The notes: generated from the letters alone by a model not told the origin. A DNA stretch of 64,000 bases from Paraburkholderia flagellata (GCF_021390645.1 NZ_JAJEJT010000003.1:620001-684000), one strand, 5' to 3'; positions 36,756-46,094 are shown, counted from the stretch's first letter. Translations and numbers: made by a program.

Positions 36756-37754
36756 CTACGCAGAATCGTCCCTGCCTGACGATGCATGCTGGCGCTTGCG
36801 ACGCTCTCTCGGGTGCGCTGCCAGCAGCGCCGTGCGGGCCGTTTCGAACCGGCCGCATTCGCCCCTGAGCCACGTGGCAAATGCGGCCGCGCGGCGATCC
36901 TCGGGCCGCCGCGTGAGCAGCACGTAGCGCGCCGATGCGCGAACGTACTTGCCAAAGACATTCACGAGACGCCCGCTCCTGATCTCGTCGTGGACGAGCG
37001 CCGTGCGTCCCATCGCGACGCCCTGATGGCTCAACGCCGCGCTGATGGCGAGACTGGAAAAATTGAACTGCGGTCCCTCGAGATGGGCAAGCCAGGCAGG
37101 ATGAAACGCCTCCAGCCACGTGCGCCATTCGTCGAACTCGCGTGAACCCGTCCAAGGCGAGGCGTCGTGAAGCAACACGACGCCGTCGAGCGACGCCCCC
37201 TTCGCAAAGCCCGGATGCTGCTCGAGATATTCTGGCGTCGCGACCGGTATCAGGTATTCGTCCATCAGCACCTCAGCCTGCACATGCCGGTACTGAACCG
37301 GGTCGTAACGCACCGCCACATCGATATTGCCTTCATCCATCGATTGTCGATCGAGCGCCTGAAATTCAGCCGTCAGGCGCACCAGCACGTCGGGCTGTTG
37401 CTGAAGGAATGCGCTCAGACGCGGCATGAGCCACTGCATGGCGAACGACGGCAGGCAATTGACCTGCAGCGGCGCCTGCGATACGGCGAGCCGCTGGATC
37501 GTCTGCTGGATGTCGTCGAGTGCGCGAGCCGTGGTCTTCAGCAGCGCATCGCCCTCGCGGGTGAGCTTGAGGCTGCGCGCCTCACGCACGAACAACGGAT
37601 AACCGAGCCGCTCCTCCAGATTGCGCATCTGTTGGCTCACCGCACTTTGCGACAGGTTCAGCGACTCAGCCGCACGGGTGAAACTGAGCAGGCGGCCCGC
37701 CGCTTCGAAGCAGCGCAAGGCGCCGAGCAGGGATGCATCAATCTTCGTAAGCAT
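36756..37754 (-). CDS. LysR family regulator, DsdC/GcvA-like
   Basis: This 332-residue regulator has DASLLGALRCFEAAGRLLSFTRAAESLNLSQSAVSQQMRNLEERLGYPLFVREARSLKLTREG at the N-terminus, the GcvA/DsdC/AmpR-branch helix-turn-helix, and an effector domain from about residue 95. I chose the ATG at 37754 for family length; a longer frame would run across the divergent promoter. It is divergent from D-serine ammonia-lyase, so it is probably the D-serine-responsive activator of that gene. The C-terminal 25 residues are basic and unusual. Confidence 0.92.
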   Translation of the reverse strand: MLTKIDASLLGALRCFEAAGRLLSFTRAAESLNLSQSAVSQQMRNLEERLGYPLFVREARSLKLTREGDALLKTTARALDDIQQTIQRLAVSQAPLQVNCLPSFAMQWLMPRLSAFLQQQPDVLVRLTAEFQALDRQSMDEGNIDVAVRYDPVQYRHVQAEVLMDEYLIPVATPEYLEQHPGFAKGASLDGVVLLHDASPWTGSREFDEWRTWLEAFHPAWLAHLEGPQFNFSSLAISAALSHQGVAMGRTALVHDEIRSGRLVNVFGKYVRASARYVLLTRRPEDRRAAAFATWLRGECGRFETARTALLAAHPRERRKRQHASSGRDDSA

Positions 37755-37762
37755 AAGTGCTG

Positions 37763-37778
37763 CTAATGTTTGCGTTAG
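37763..37778. promoter_or_regulatory. CTAA-N8-TTAG dyad between LysR and dsdA
   Basis: CTAATGTTTGCGTTAG lies 8 bases upstream of the LysR start and 79 bases before dsdA. It has the T-N11-A character of LysR recognition sites and would suit both autorepression and activation of the divergent gene. Confidence 0.4.
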
Positions 37779-37856
37779 TAATGGTCGCTGTTCTCCCAGC
37801 CATTTTAACGCCAGAATGACGTCATTCCCGACGATCAAAATGGATAATCCAGTCTT

Positions 37857-39185
37857 ATGGAAACCGCACCCTTCGAGCCAGCGCTGCTGAACGAACTTCA
37901 ATCACGGCAGCCCCTGCTCTGGCTGAACCCACAGCGTGGTCAGCCGTTGCCCGCTGCGGCCCCGCCGACCACGCTGATCGCCGACGCCGAAGCGCGGATC
38001 GCGCGGTTCGCACCACTAATGGCAACGTTGTTCCCGGAACTGGCGCCCACGGGCGGGCTCATCGAGTCACCGCTCGTGCCGGCTGGCCCTCTTCGACACG
38101 CGTTGGGCGCAGACAGCAGCGCCGAAGGCGCATGGTTCATCAAACGAGACGACGCGCTCCCCGTTGCCGGATCGATCAAGGCACGCGGCGGCTTTCACGA
38201 GGTCCAGGCGCTCGCCGAGTCCATTGCTATCGAACATGGTCTGCTCGACGCCAAGGCAACCCGCCGTATCCTTTCTGGATCGCGGGCACGCGACCTCTTC
38301 GCGCAGTACTCGGTAAGCGTGGGCAGTACCGGCAACCTCGGGCTGAGCATTGGTGTGATGGCCGCAGCGCTCGGATTCGATGCCGTCGTCCACATGTCCG
38401 CGGACGCGAAGGCGTGGAAGAAGGAGCGTCTGCGCAAGCGTGGCGTGCGCGTCGTCGAGCACGGGGGCGACTACGCCGAAGCGGTGGCTGCCGGGCGCAA
38501 GGAGGCGCTGGAATCGCCGCTCTGCTACTTCGTTGACGACGAACGCTCCGAGAGGCTCTTTTTTGGGTACGCCGCCGCCGCGCGCTATCTGGCGCGTCAA
38601 CTAGCGGATGCGGGCCGCGTCGTCGACGCAACGCATCCACTATTCGTATATCTGCCATGTGGCGTAGGCGGCGCGCCCGGTGGCATCACTTTCGGGCTCA
38701 AGGCGCTGTTTGGCGAGCACGTGCATTGCTTTTTCGCGGAGCCCGTTGCATCGCCATGCGTTCTTGTTCAATTGGCATCCGGCAGCACTGCACCGGTGTC
38801 CGTGTACGACATCGGGCTCGATAACTGCACCGATGCCGACGGCCTCGCGGTGGGGCAAGCCTCCATGCTCGTCAGTCCGTTGATGGCCAGTCAATTATCT
38901 GGTGTCCTTACCGTTTCAGACGATCGGCTCTACGCTAATCTACTGGCGCTGAAGGCGTCGCTCGACGTCGAAATCGAGCCGTCGGCCGCTGCTGCCATCG
39001 GGGGCCCAGTGTGGCTGCGCGAATCGGCAGCGGGAAGAGCGTATGTGCAACAACATGGGCTCGACATGCGCAGCGCGACCCACGTCATCTGGACGACCGG
39101 CGGCTCGCTTGTGCCTCCAGAAGAACATCGAAGGTTTCGTGCTCACGCCGAAGGTCTCGCGGCATCCGTCGGCATTCACCGATAG
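37857..39185 (+). CDS. dsdA: D-serine ammonia-lyase
   Basis: This 442-residue PLP enzyme of fold type II converts D-serine to pyruvate and ammonia. The PLP lysine is Lys108 in LPVAGSIKARGG. SVGSTGNLGLSIG is the phosphate/PLP binding loop, and LPCGVGGAPGGITFGLK and WTTGGSLVPPEEH are typical of DsdA. Length and motifs agree with bacterial DsdA. It is divergent from a LysR regulator, as in other dsdA loci, and convergent with the BON gene. It gives growth on, or detoxification of, D-serine. Confidence 0.96.
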   Translation: METAPFEPALLNELQSRQPLLWLNPQRGQPLPAAAPPTTLIADAEARIARFAPLMATLFPELAPTGGLIESPLVPAGPLRHALGADSSAEGAWFIKRDDALPVAGSIKARGGFHEVQALAESIAIEHGLLDAKATRRILSGSRARDLFAQYSVSVGSTGNLGLSIGVMAAALGFDAVVHMSADAKAWKKERLRKRGVRVVEHGGDYAEAVAAGRKEALESPLCYFVDDERSERLFFGYAAAARYLARQLADAGRVVDATHPLFVYLPCGVGGAPGGITFGLKALFGEHVHCFFAEPVASPCVLVQLASGSTAPVSVYDIGLDNCTDADGLAVGQASMLVSPLMASQLSGVLTVSDDRLYANLLALKASLDVEIEPSAAAAIGGPVWLRESAAGRAYVQQHGLDMRSATHVIWTTGGSLVPPEEHRRFRAHAEGLAASVGIHR

Positions 39186-39211
39186 CGCACTGCCGTTCAA
39201 ACCATCGCCCT

Positions 39212-39586
39212 CTATTCGCCGATCGGCCGTTGAACCGAAAGCCGGTTCGTCACGGAAGTGACGCCGGGTACTCCCTTCGCAATTTCGGCCACCAGGCCGA
39301 GTTGGGACGCCTCAGTGACGGTGCCGTTGAGAGTGACTGCGCCGTTTCTCGCGACGATGCTGATGTTGCCCGCGTCGATGTCCTTGTGCGTCGCAAGCGC
39401 GGCATACACCTTGCGGCTCAACGCGCGGTTGGCCTTCCGCACTTCCCTTGCCGTCGGCGCAGCGGGTGCCGCCGCCGAAGCCGCCAGCGCCCCGCTGGCC
39501 TGCGCGCTCGTATGGGTGCTCAGGGCCGCCAGCAGCGCGAAAATCGACACGCAGGCTGAAGTTCTCACGATCCCCCGTCTTTCCAT
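39212..39586 (-). CDS. BON domain-containing exported protein (second)
   Basis: This 124-residue protein has a signal peptide (ACVSIFALLAALSTHTSAQA) and an Ala-rich linker. One BON domain covers about 52-120 (ALSRKVYAALATHKDIDAGNISIVARNGAVTLNGTVTEASQLGLVAEIA). It lies 27 bases after the porin on the same strand and is probably co-transcribed with it, pointing to a periplasmic or outer-membrane role. It shares its layout with the BON protein at 3473, and both end in a VNRL/TNRL-type strand. Confidence 0.88.
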   Translation of the reverse strand: MERRGIVRTSACVSIFALLAALSTHTSAQASGALAASAAAPAAPTAREVRKANRALSRKVYAALATHKDIDAGNISIVARNGAVTLNGTVTEASQLGLVAEIAKGVPGVTSVTNRLSVQRPIGE

Positions 39587-39613
39587 TGCTTGCTCCGCTT
39601 ACGTTTGATGTCT

Positions 39614-40735
39614 TCAGAAGGTATGGCGGATGCCGATGTTCGCCGCCGTCGTGGAAACGCCCGGTGCGACCGGTGCACCGTAGGTGATGGCCTGGTTCAT
39701 GGTCCCGCGGTTGTTGACATGGCCCACCTGTGCGTAGAGCAGCGTGCGGCTCGACAAGCTGTACTCCGCCCCGAGCGCAAATTCGCTGGAATGATTCGCC
39801 GAATCGTTTCGGTCTTTCATGTAGTAAAAGCCCGAAGTGACCTTGAAGAATGGCGTGAATTGATAGCCGAGCCCAGCCGAAACGAGCTCGAGGTTGGCCG
39901 ATTTCAGGTTCGATGGATCTTGCCCGACACCATAGCCAACCGAAACGCTCAGAGCATGGAACGTGTACTTTCCGCCAAAGTAGTAGAAGCGGTTGTTCTC
40001 GAGGCCGGTAGGTGTGGCGGCGGCAAGATTGGTGTCGTGGCCGCTGTAGTATGCCGCCGCGAGGTTCAGACCATAGTTCGAATACCGCAGCACCGCGGAT
40101 TCGCGCGTACCGCCCTGAAACTGCCCCGCCACGCCGCCGGGCGCGTACTCCAGCGCGAGCCAGGCGCCGTAGAACTTCGGCGACTGATAGACGATCGCGT
40201 TGTCGTCGTACAGCGCGCCGATCGGCACGTTGGTGTTGGTGCCGGTCCAGTGCGCCGCCTGGTTCAGTCCGAGCCACGCCCCCAGTACGCTGCCAAAGTA
40301 CTGCGCCGATCGCACATCGGTATCGGCCAGTGCAAAGATCATCGGCGCGTACTGTCGCCCGAAGTCGACAGAGCCAAATGGTCCGGATATGCCCACTGTC
40401 GACTGCATGTTGAAGATGGCGGTCGCGCCCGTCACATCGGCCAGCCCAAACTTGCCGGTGCCGCTGTTGAACACACCTTGCAGCCGGAAATTGGCCTTGT
40501 AGCCGCCACCAAGATCTTCGGTCCCCTTGATACCCCAGAAGCTGGCATAGATGCCGGCGTCCTTCAGGGAAACGACGTGCCCCAGGTTTTTTGCGTTGCC
40601 CGCGTACGAAGCGGCCGACGTGCTCTGGTAGAGCAGGCCCGTGTCGATCGCACCGTAAAGCGTCACCGATGATTGCGCGTGTGCAGCACCTGCCACGGTC
40701 GCAAGCACGGCAACTGCACCCAGTTTCAGTTTCAT
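39614..40735 (-). CDS. Gram-negative porin (Burkholderia OmpC-like)
   Basis: This 373-residue outer-membrane protein has a signal peptide (MKLKLGAVAVLATVAGAAHA) and the classic start QSSVTLYGAIDTGLLYQS. GSVDFGRQYAPM, the repeated aromatic beta strands and the terminal IGIRHTF (last residue Phe) are the marks of a 16-strand trimeric porin. It lets small hydrophilic solutes through and may feed the catabolic operon just upstream on the same strand, whose last gene ends 140 bases before it. Confidence 0.95.
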   Translation of the reverse strand: MKLKLGAVAVLATVAGAAHAQSSVTLYGAIDTGLLYQSTSAASYAGNAKNLGHVVSLKDAGIYASFWGIKGTEDLGGGYKANFRLQGVFNSGTGKFGLADVTGATAIFNMQSTVGISGPFGSVDFGRQYAPMIFALADTDVRSAQYFGSVLGAWLGLNQAAHWTGTNTNVPIGALYDDNAIVYQSPKFYGAWLALEYAPGGVAGQFQGGTRESAVLRYSNYGLNLAAAYYSGHDTNLAAATPTGLENNRFYYFGGKYTFHALSVSVGYGVGQDPSNLKSANLELVSAGLGYQFTPFFKVTSGFYYMKDRNDSANHSSEFALGAEYSLSSRTLLYAQVGHVNNRGTMNQAITYGAPVAPGVSTTAANIGIRHTF

Positions 40736-40875
40736 TGCGTCTCCTCAGATCTCCTGTGGCATCAGGTTCTGGCCGGCTCGTTGTTTTCCTGCGTAGTGAG
40801 GCGCCGCCTGATGCTTTATGTTTTCCTGTTTGCACTGCTAATTACCTGGCAGCGCATCGATCAAACGCGCCAACG

Positions 40876-42177
40876 CTAACCTGCAAGGCGCGCAGCGTCG
40901 CGCGGATAGCGCCACCTGCCCGCGACGAAAAGGAGCGTCGAGACGACGGTCGCGAACGGAATCAGTTCGAGCGCCGCGTGCAGTCCGATGCGGTCCGCGA
41001 GCATCCCCGTGATGATGGGACCCGCAGCGAGGCCGAGCAGGTTGTTGGCCAGCGCCCAGACCGCCATGGCGGTCGCGTGGATCGGCGGTGGCGTGAGCTC
41101 GGCCACTAGCGCGCCAGTCGGGCCGCATACGCCCGAGCCGAGCAGCATGCCGAGACCGATCAGCACCAGTTGCAGATGGCCCGCCGGCAATTGAAACGCC
41201 ACCGCGAACGCGGCACCCGAAAGCGCGCAATAGACAACGGCCATCGTCCACTTGCGGGCCGGGTGGCCACGGCTGATGCGGTCGGTCAGCATGCCGCACA
41301 GGATCAGGCCCACGCCCGACGTCAGCACGAAGACGGCGGCCAGCACGCTCGCGCGGGCGAGAGGCAGACGATAGACGTGCAGGAGGTAGCTAGGCAGCCA
41401 GACGAACAGCGCGCCCGGCAGAATCAGCTGCACGCCACAGCCCAGGTATGCAAACACGACGGATTTCGAAGCAAACAGCGCGCGTGCCAGCTCGCGCGGC
41501 GTGAAGCGCGGCCGCGTGCCTGCTGGCGAAGCGCGCGAAACAGCCATCCGGCAAGGCGCAATGCGCTCCTCGGTCACGACGGCGCGATAGATCAGTGCAA
41601 GCACGACACCGAATACCGCCATGGTGGCGAACGACCAGCGCCAGCCGAAGTGCGCGGCCACGATGCCGCTCAGCGCCATGCCTAGCATCGAGCCAAACGA
41701 CCCACCCGCGAGGAACGAGCCCGACAGTGTCGCGCGCAGATGGGCAGGAAACACGCTGAGCACGACAGCAAGGCCGACGCTGCCATAGGCGGCCTCACCC
41801 ACGCCGATGAACAGGCGCGCCGCGAACATCTGGCCGTAGTTTGCCGAAACCGCGCAGCACAGCGTGGCGAGACTCCACACCATGGCCATCAGGAACAGAC
41901 TCCTCACGCGTCCCCAGCGGTCGGCCAGGATCGAGACCGGGAACGCCAACAGCCCCACCATCAGCGAGACGATGCCGCTGAGCGAGCCCAACTGCGTGTC
42001 CGTGAGCGACCATTGCGCCTTGAGTAGCGGAAACACGGCGTTGAGCACCTGCCGCGACATGTAGTCTGCGAGCAGGAGTCCGAAGGTCAGTGCAAAGACA
42101 CACCAGGCGTAGGACCTGGATACAGCCGGCGTTTGCGCGTAGGGGTCGCCGATGGCGGCAGTCGCTTGCATTCCCAC
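40876..42177 (-). CDS. MFS transporter (first of three)
   Basis: This 433-residue protein has 12 predicted membrane helices. The loop 2-3 motif is LADRWGRVRSLFL, preceded by ADYMSRQVLNAVFPLLKAQWSLTDTQLGSLSGIVSL, a pattern shared with the carriers at 46117 and 47501. I chose the GTG start because AAGGAGA lies at optimal spacing; an ATG two codons later is the alternative. It closes an apparent minus-strand operon: dioxygenase, quinone oxidoreductase, YdeN-type hydrolase, carrier. It probably imports the organic acid degraded there. Confidence 0.9.
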   Translation of the reverse strand: MGMQATAAIGDPYAQTPAVSRSYAWCVFALTFGLLLADYMSRQVLNAVFPLLKAQWSLTDTQLGSLSGIVSLMVGLLAFPVSILADRWGRVRSLFLMAMVWSLATLCCAVSANYGQMFAARLFIGVGEAAYGSVGLAVVLSVFPAHLRATLSGSFLAGGSFGSMLGMALSGIVAAHFGWRWSFATMAVFGVVLALIYRAVVTEERIAPCRMAVSRASPAGTRPRFTPRELARALFASKSVVFAYLGCGVQLILPGALFVWLPSYLLHVYRLPLARASVLAAVFVLTSGVGLILCGMLTDRISRGHPARKWTMAVVYCALSGAAFAVAFQLPAGHLQLVLIGLGMLLGSGVCGPTGALVAELTPPPIHATAMAVWALANNLLGLAAGPIITGMLADRIGLHAALELIPFATVVSTLLFVAGRWRYPRDAARLAG

Positions 42178-42278
42178 AATCGTCTCCTTGATTTTTCCTT
42201 TGAGCGGCGTGCGCCGGGTTTCTGCCGCTTCGCTACGTAGCGTTCACTCTCGTCTGTGCGCCACGAAGTGCGATCCGG

Positions 42279-42881
42279 TCAGGCGCGCCGCAGCACTGCC
42301 CCTCGCCTCGCCAAGGACTCGATCAGCCCGGCGGCGGCCGGCCATTCGCCGAAGCCGCTGGCCGGATTCAGGTGGCCCACGTTGCCGAAGTCCACCAGTT
42401 CGCTGCCCCACTCACGTGCGATCTCGGCCACGCGCTCATACCGGGCAAGCGGATCGTTGCGGCTCGCCGCGACGATCGATGCAAATGGCAACGGCTCGCG
42501 CGGTACGGGCAGCCATCCATTGGTACTGAGCGCATCGAGGTCCGGATAGCCTTCGGGCATCGGCGTTTCGAAGTCCGGCGGCGCGGCGAGCAACGCGCCG
42601 CGAATCGCCCGCCGATGGCGCCTCGCCCAATGGGCCACCATGATGCAGCCGGCGCTATGGGCGACGATGATCACCGGCGCGCCGGCGGCCGCCACGGCTT
42701 TTTCGATCGCCTCGACGCGCGACGCGCAATCGAGCTCAGCGCGCCCCATCGGCGGCACCGCGATAACGGGCCGGTTCTGCGCACGCAGATGCGCTTCGAG
42801 CAGCGTCTGCCAGTGCTGTTCGACGTGATCGCGCAGCCCTGGCACGATGACGACAGTCGGCGCGTTGCCGGTCCGGTGCAT
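42279..42881 (-). CDS. RBBP9/YdeN family alpha/beta hydrolase
   Basis: This 200-residue small serine hydrolase has VVIVPGLRDHVEQHWQTLLE at the start, the nucleophile Ser in IIVAHSAGCIMVAHW, an acid Asp in AASRNDPLARYE and the His in FGNVGHLNPASGFGEW. All three triad residues are in the family order. The YdeN/RBBP9 family has no settled bacterial substrate. GGGGAG precedes the ATG. It lies 12 bases after the quinone oxidoreductase gene in the same operon. Confidence 0.9.
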   Translation of the reverse strand: MHRTGNAPTVVIVPGLRDHVEQHWQTLLEAHLRAQNRPVIAVPPMGRAELDCASRVEAIEKAVAAAGAPVIIVAHSAGCIMVAHWARRHRRAIRGALLAAPPDFETPMPEGYPDLDALSTNGWLPVPREPLPFASIVAASRNDPLARYERVAEIAREWGSELVDFGNVGHLNPASGFGEWPAAAGLIESLARRGAVLRRA

Positions 42882-42893
42882 GATTTCTCCCCC

Positions 42894-43874
42894 TCAGAGC
42901 GTGAAGATGGACGAACCCGTCGTCCTGCGTGCTTCGAGGTCCCGATGCGCGTGGATCGCGTCCTCGAGCGCGTAGCGCTGGTTGATCTCGATCTTGATGC
43001 GCCCCGCCGCGACGTGATCGAAGATTTCGGCGGCAAGCTCGGCCTTCTCGAGCGGATCGGCGATATAGTCCGCGAGCGCCGGGCGCGTGACGAAGACCGA
43101 ACCTTTGCGCGCAAGAATCTGCGGCTCGAACGCGGGCGCCGGGCCGGATGCCGTGCCGACACAGACCAGCAAGCCACGGCGCTTGAGCGAATCGAGCGAT
43201 GCCGCGAACGTGTCCTTGCCCACGCTGTCGTAGACCACGGATACGCCTGCACCGCCGGTCAACTCCCGCACACGCTGCGCCACGTCCTCGCGCATGTAGT
43301 AGATCACCTCGTCGCAGCCATGCTTGCGTGCGATCTCTGCCTTTTCCTCGCTCGACACGGTGCCGATCACCGTCAGCCCGAGCAGCTTCGCCCACTGGCA
43401 GAGGATCAGGCCGACGCCGCCCGCCGCGGCATGCACGAGTATCGTTTCGCCAGCCTGCAGCGGCCAGATCCGCCGCATCAGATAGGCCGAAGTGAGGCCG
43501 CGCATCGTCATGGCCGCCGCCGTTTCGCACGCGATGCCTTCGGGCAGCCGGATCAGCGGGGCTGCCTGAATCAGCCGCTCCGTACTGTATGCGCCTAGCG
43601 TGTTCACAAACCCCGTGTAAGTCACGCGGTCGCCGGGCGCCAGACTGGTCACGCCTGCGCCCACTTCCTCGACCACGCCCGCCGCTTCCACGCCCATGCC
43701 CGCGGGCAGCGGAACCGGGTAGAGGCCAGTGCGGAAGTAGGTGTCGGCAAAGTTCAGACCCACCGCCTCGTGGCGCAGCCGCACCTCGCCGGGGCCGGGA
43801 CGGCCGACTGCGACCTCCTCCCAGCGCATGACGTCCGGTGCGCCGGTCTCGTACATCCTGATTGCGTGTGCCAT
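42894..43874 (-). CDS. Quinone oxidoreductase-type MDR enzyme
   Basis: This 326-residue zinc-free medium-chain dehydrogenase/reductase has a GroES-like N-terminal half (GLNFADTYFRTGLYPVPLPAGMGVEAAGVVEEVGAGV). The NADPH fold starts VHAAAGGVGLILCQWAKLLG and continues with DSVGKDTFAASLDSLKRRGLLV. There are no zinc-ligand cysteines. Family members reduce quinones or enones with NADPH. It is encoded between the TauD-type dioxygenase (74 bases upstream) and the small hydrolase (12 bases downstream), so it is likely one step of the same pathway. Confidence 0.92.
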   Translation of the reverse strand: MAHAIRMYETGAPDVMRWEEVAVGRPGPGEVRLRHEAVGLNFADTYFRTGLYPVPLPAGMGVEAAGVVEEVGAGVTSLAPGDRVTYTGFVNTLGAYSTERLIQAAPLIRLPEGIACETAAAMTMRGLTSAYLMRRIWPLQAGETILVHAAAGGVGLILCQWAKLLGLTVIGTVSSEEKAEIARKHGCDEVIYYMREDVAQRVRELTGGAGVSVVYDSVGKDTFAASLDSLKRRGLLVCVGTASGPAPAFEPQILARKGSVFVTRPALADYIADPLEKAELAAEIFDHVAAGRIKIEINQRYALEDAIHAHRDLEARRTTGSSIFTL

Positions 43875-43948
43875 GTTGCGTTTCCTGATTGCTGTCTGTT
43901 ATGTCGTTCTGCGAACCATTTACCAATGCGGACGGCAGTGCGTATGCG

Positions 43949-44791
43949 TCAGAACGGCCGGTCGCCGATGATGCCGGCGCGTTCCATCTTGCGCGGCTCG
44001 GGCCAGTAGTCGTGCACGGCGTAGTGCTGCGTGGCGCGATTGTCCCAGATGGCCACGCTGTTGGGCTTCCAGCGAAAACGCACCTGGAATTCGGGGATAT
44101 AGGCCTGGCTGATCAGATAGTTGAGCAGATGGCTCGCGCCGGGCGTCTTGTCCTGCCCGTAGCGCACGTTTTCAGGCGTGTGGAAGTTCGCGAAGTGCGT
44201 CGTGAAGCCGTTCACGTACAGCACCTTTTCGCCCGTCTCGGGGTGCGTGCGCACCACCGGATGCTCGACCATCGGATTGTCGTCGGCCAGCTTCGCTCTT
44301 GCCTCGGGCGCCATCGCGGCGCCAAAGGAATGCTCGATGCTGTGTTTGGCGCGCAGCCCGTCGATGCGCCGCTTGATCTCATCAGGCAGGTTGCGGTAGG
44401 CCGCACCCATGTCGACCCAGATGGTGTCGCCGCCGACTTCGGGACACTCGACACAGCGCAACACCGCGCCCATCGAAGGGCATGGCCGCCAGGAGCCGTC
44501 GGTGTGATAGCTGTTTTCGTAGTTCTCCTTCTTGTCGCTGCGATAGATCTGCACGAGCCCCGGATGATCCGGATCGCTGCCGGCAACAGGATGGTCCTCC
44601 AGCTCGCCGAAGCGCCGTGCGAATGCGACGTGCTCCGCCCGCGTAATGTTCTGGTCGCGCAGAAACAGCACCTTGTGCTTGAGCAGGAGCGCCTTGATTT
44701 CGGCAAACAGCGCGTCATCGCGCGCAGCATCGCCCAGATGAACGCCGGAGATTTCGGCGCCGATGGTGCAGGTCAATCGTTCGATTCGCAT
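43949..44791 (-). CDS. TauD/TfdA family alpha-ketoglutarate-dependent dioxygenase
   Basis: This 280-residue non-haem iron oxygenase has the facial triad HxD at 96-98 (YHTDGSW) and the distal His in WDNRATQHYAVHDY. The 2-oxoglutarate-binding Arg is in RKMERAGIIG. Related enzymes hydroxylate taurine, alkylsulfates, 2,4-D or betaines, releasing a small leaving group. It is the first gene of a minus-strand operon divergent from an AraC regulator. The substrate is unknown and would be the entry point of this half of the island. Confidence 0.92.
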   Translation of the reverse strand: MRIERLTCTIGAEISGVHLGDAARDDALFAEIKALLLKHKVLFLRDQNITRAEHVAFARRFGELEDHPVAGSDPDHPGLVQIYRSDKKENYENSYHTDGSWRPCPSMGAVLRCVECPEVGGDTIWVDMGAAYRNLPDEIKRRIDGLRAKHSIEHSFGAAMAPEARAKLADDNPMVEHPVVRTHPETGEKVLYVNGFTTHFANFHTPENVRYGQDKTPGASHLLNYLISQAYIPEFQVRFRWKPNSVAIWDNRATQHYAVHDYWPEPRKMERAGIIGDRPF

Positions 44792-44952
44792 GGATTGATT
44801 CCGTGAAGAAAGGGCTTGCGTGGAGGGCGGCGGGAAGCTCGCCTATGCCGCCTGCCCGCCCGGTTCGGTGCGTCCCTTTTGCTGATGCCGCGAGTGACGC
44901 ACCGCCATGAAGAGGCATTGTGGGAAATGTGTCACTCGTGCGCTTGACGCTG

Positions 44953-44981
44953 CGCGACACGATCTGACAACACGCGACACG
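44953..44981. promoter_or_regulatory. Direct repeats CGCGACACG with 20-bp period, probable AraC site
   Basis: CGCGACACG occurs at 44953-44961 and again at 44973-44981, exactly 20 bases apart (two helical turns). It lies in the 271-bp gap between the TauD-type dioxygenase gene and the divergent AraC gene. AraC proteins bind tandem half-sites with this spacing. A TTGACG box at 44944-44949 just precedes the repeats. Confidence 0.45.
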
Positions 44982-45062
44982 CTGCGCGTTCATGGTTAGT
45001 CCCGACAGACGCCGCACTGCACAAACATTACCCTCTGAAAATTACCGTCTGTGCGTATAGCC

Positions 45063-46094
45063 ATGCCCCTCCTGGTTCGAGCCGCCTCCCTGGCCAAGTT
45101 TTCGGAGATCGTCCGAAGCACCGGCATCGACCCGGTTCGCACGCTGCGCGACGCGGGGCTCGATCCGTCGTGCCTCGCGACGCCCGATCTGCGCATTCCG
45201 GAATCGGGCCTTGCACAGGTGATCGAAGGCGCGGCGCGACATGCCGGTTGCGGCGCACTCGGCGTGCGCGTCGGCGAGGCATGGCGGCTCTCTGATTTCG
45301 GCCCGTTGAGCCTCTATTTGCAGCATCAGCCGACGCTGCGCCAGGTGCTGGCGCAGATCGAGAGCTACCGGCATCTGCTGAGCGATTCGGTGGTCATTCA
45401 CGTCGAGGAAACCGGGGACGTCGCGCTCGTGCACGTCGGGCTCGTGACCGGGCGGCCCCATCCGGGACCGGAAATGGTGGAACTGACAGTCGGCGTGGTG
45501 TTCAGTCTCATGCGCTCGATACTCGGCCCGAATTACGCACCCCGCAGCGTGCACTTCTCGCATGCGGCGCCGGCCAGTCTCGCAGTGCATCGCCGCTTTT
45601 TCGGGCGCAACGTCGAATTCGACAGCGAGTTCGACAGCATCGTGCTGGCGCGGCAGGATCTCGATCGTGCGAACCCGCTGGCAGACGTGCATCTCGCGCG
45701 CTACGCGAAGGATCTGCTCGACCTGCAGCCGCGCTACAGCACGGAATCGCTCGCCGACAACGTACGCCGCACCATTCATGTCCTGTTGCCGCGCGGACAA
45801 GGCGCGATCGAACCCGTGAGCTTCCGGCTCGGCCGCACGCCCCGTACGTTGCAGCGGCAGCTTGAGCAGTCCGGGCAGCGATTCTCAGCTCTCCTGAACG
45901 AAGTCCGTGCATCGCTCGCGGTGCGGTACCTGGAGCAGCAGCGTCATTCGATGTCCGATATCGGCAACCTGCTGGGCTTTTCGGAACTCAGTGCGTTCTC
46001 ACGCTGGTTCAGCGCCGAATTCGGCAAGCCGCCGAGCGTGTGGCGCAACGAGCATCTGACGCAGATGCTCGCCGGCACGGATCAACGCGGGTAA
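45063..46094 (+). CDS. AraC family regulator with arabinose-binding-type (OruR-like) N-terminal domain
   Basis: This 343-residue regulator has an N-terminal PF12625-type sensor (LAKFSEIVRSTGIDPVRTLRDAGLDPSCLATPDLRIP; GALGVRVGEAWRLSDFGPLSLYLQHQPTLRQVL) and a C-terminal AraC DNA-binding domain (PRTLQRQLEQSGQRFSALLNEVR; MSDIGNLLGFSELSAFSRWFSAEFGKPPSVWR). An in-frame GTG four codons earlier is an alternative start. It is divergent from the dioxygenase operon, its likely target, and convergent with the MFS pair. Confidence 0.9.
   Translation: MPLLVRAASLAKFSEIVRSTGIDPVRTLRDAGLDPSCLATPDLRIPESGLAQVIEGAARHAGCGALGVRVGEAWRLSDFGPLSLYLQHQPTLRQVLAQIESYRHLLSDSVVIHVEETGDVALVHVGLVTGRPHPGPEMVELTVGVVFSLMRSILGPNYAPRSVHFSHAAPASLAVHRRFFGRNVEFDSEFDSIVLARQDLDRANPLADVHLARYAKDLLDLQPRYSTESLADNVRRTIHVLLPRGQGAIEPVSFRLGRTPRTLQRQLEQSGQRFSALLNEVRASLAVRYLEQQRHSMSDIGNLLGFSELSAFSRWFSAEFGKPPSVWRNEHLTQMLAGTDQRG

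Noticed and set aside
39312..40835. A 507-codon minus-strand frame over the porin gene
   Set aside because: It is a shifted-frame shadow of the porin and BON genes. The in-frame porin product has a signal peptide, the SSVTLYG start and a C-terminal Phe, while the shadow is Arg/Gly-rich with no motif.
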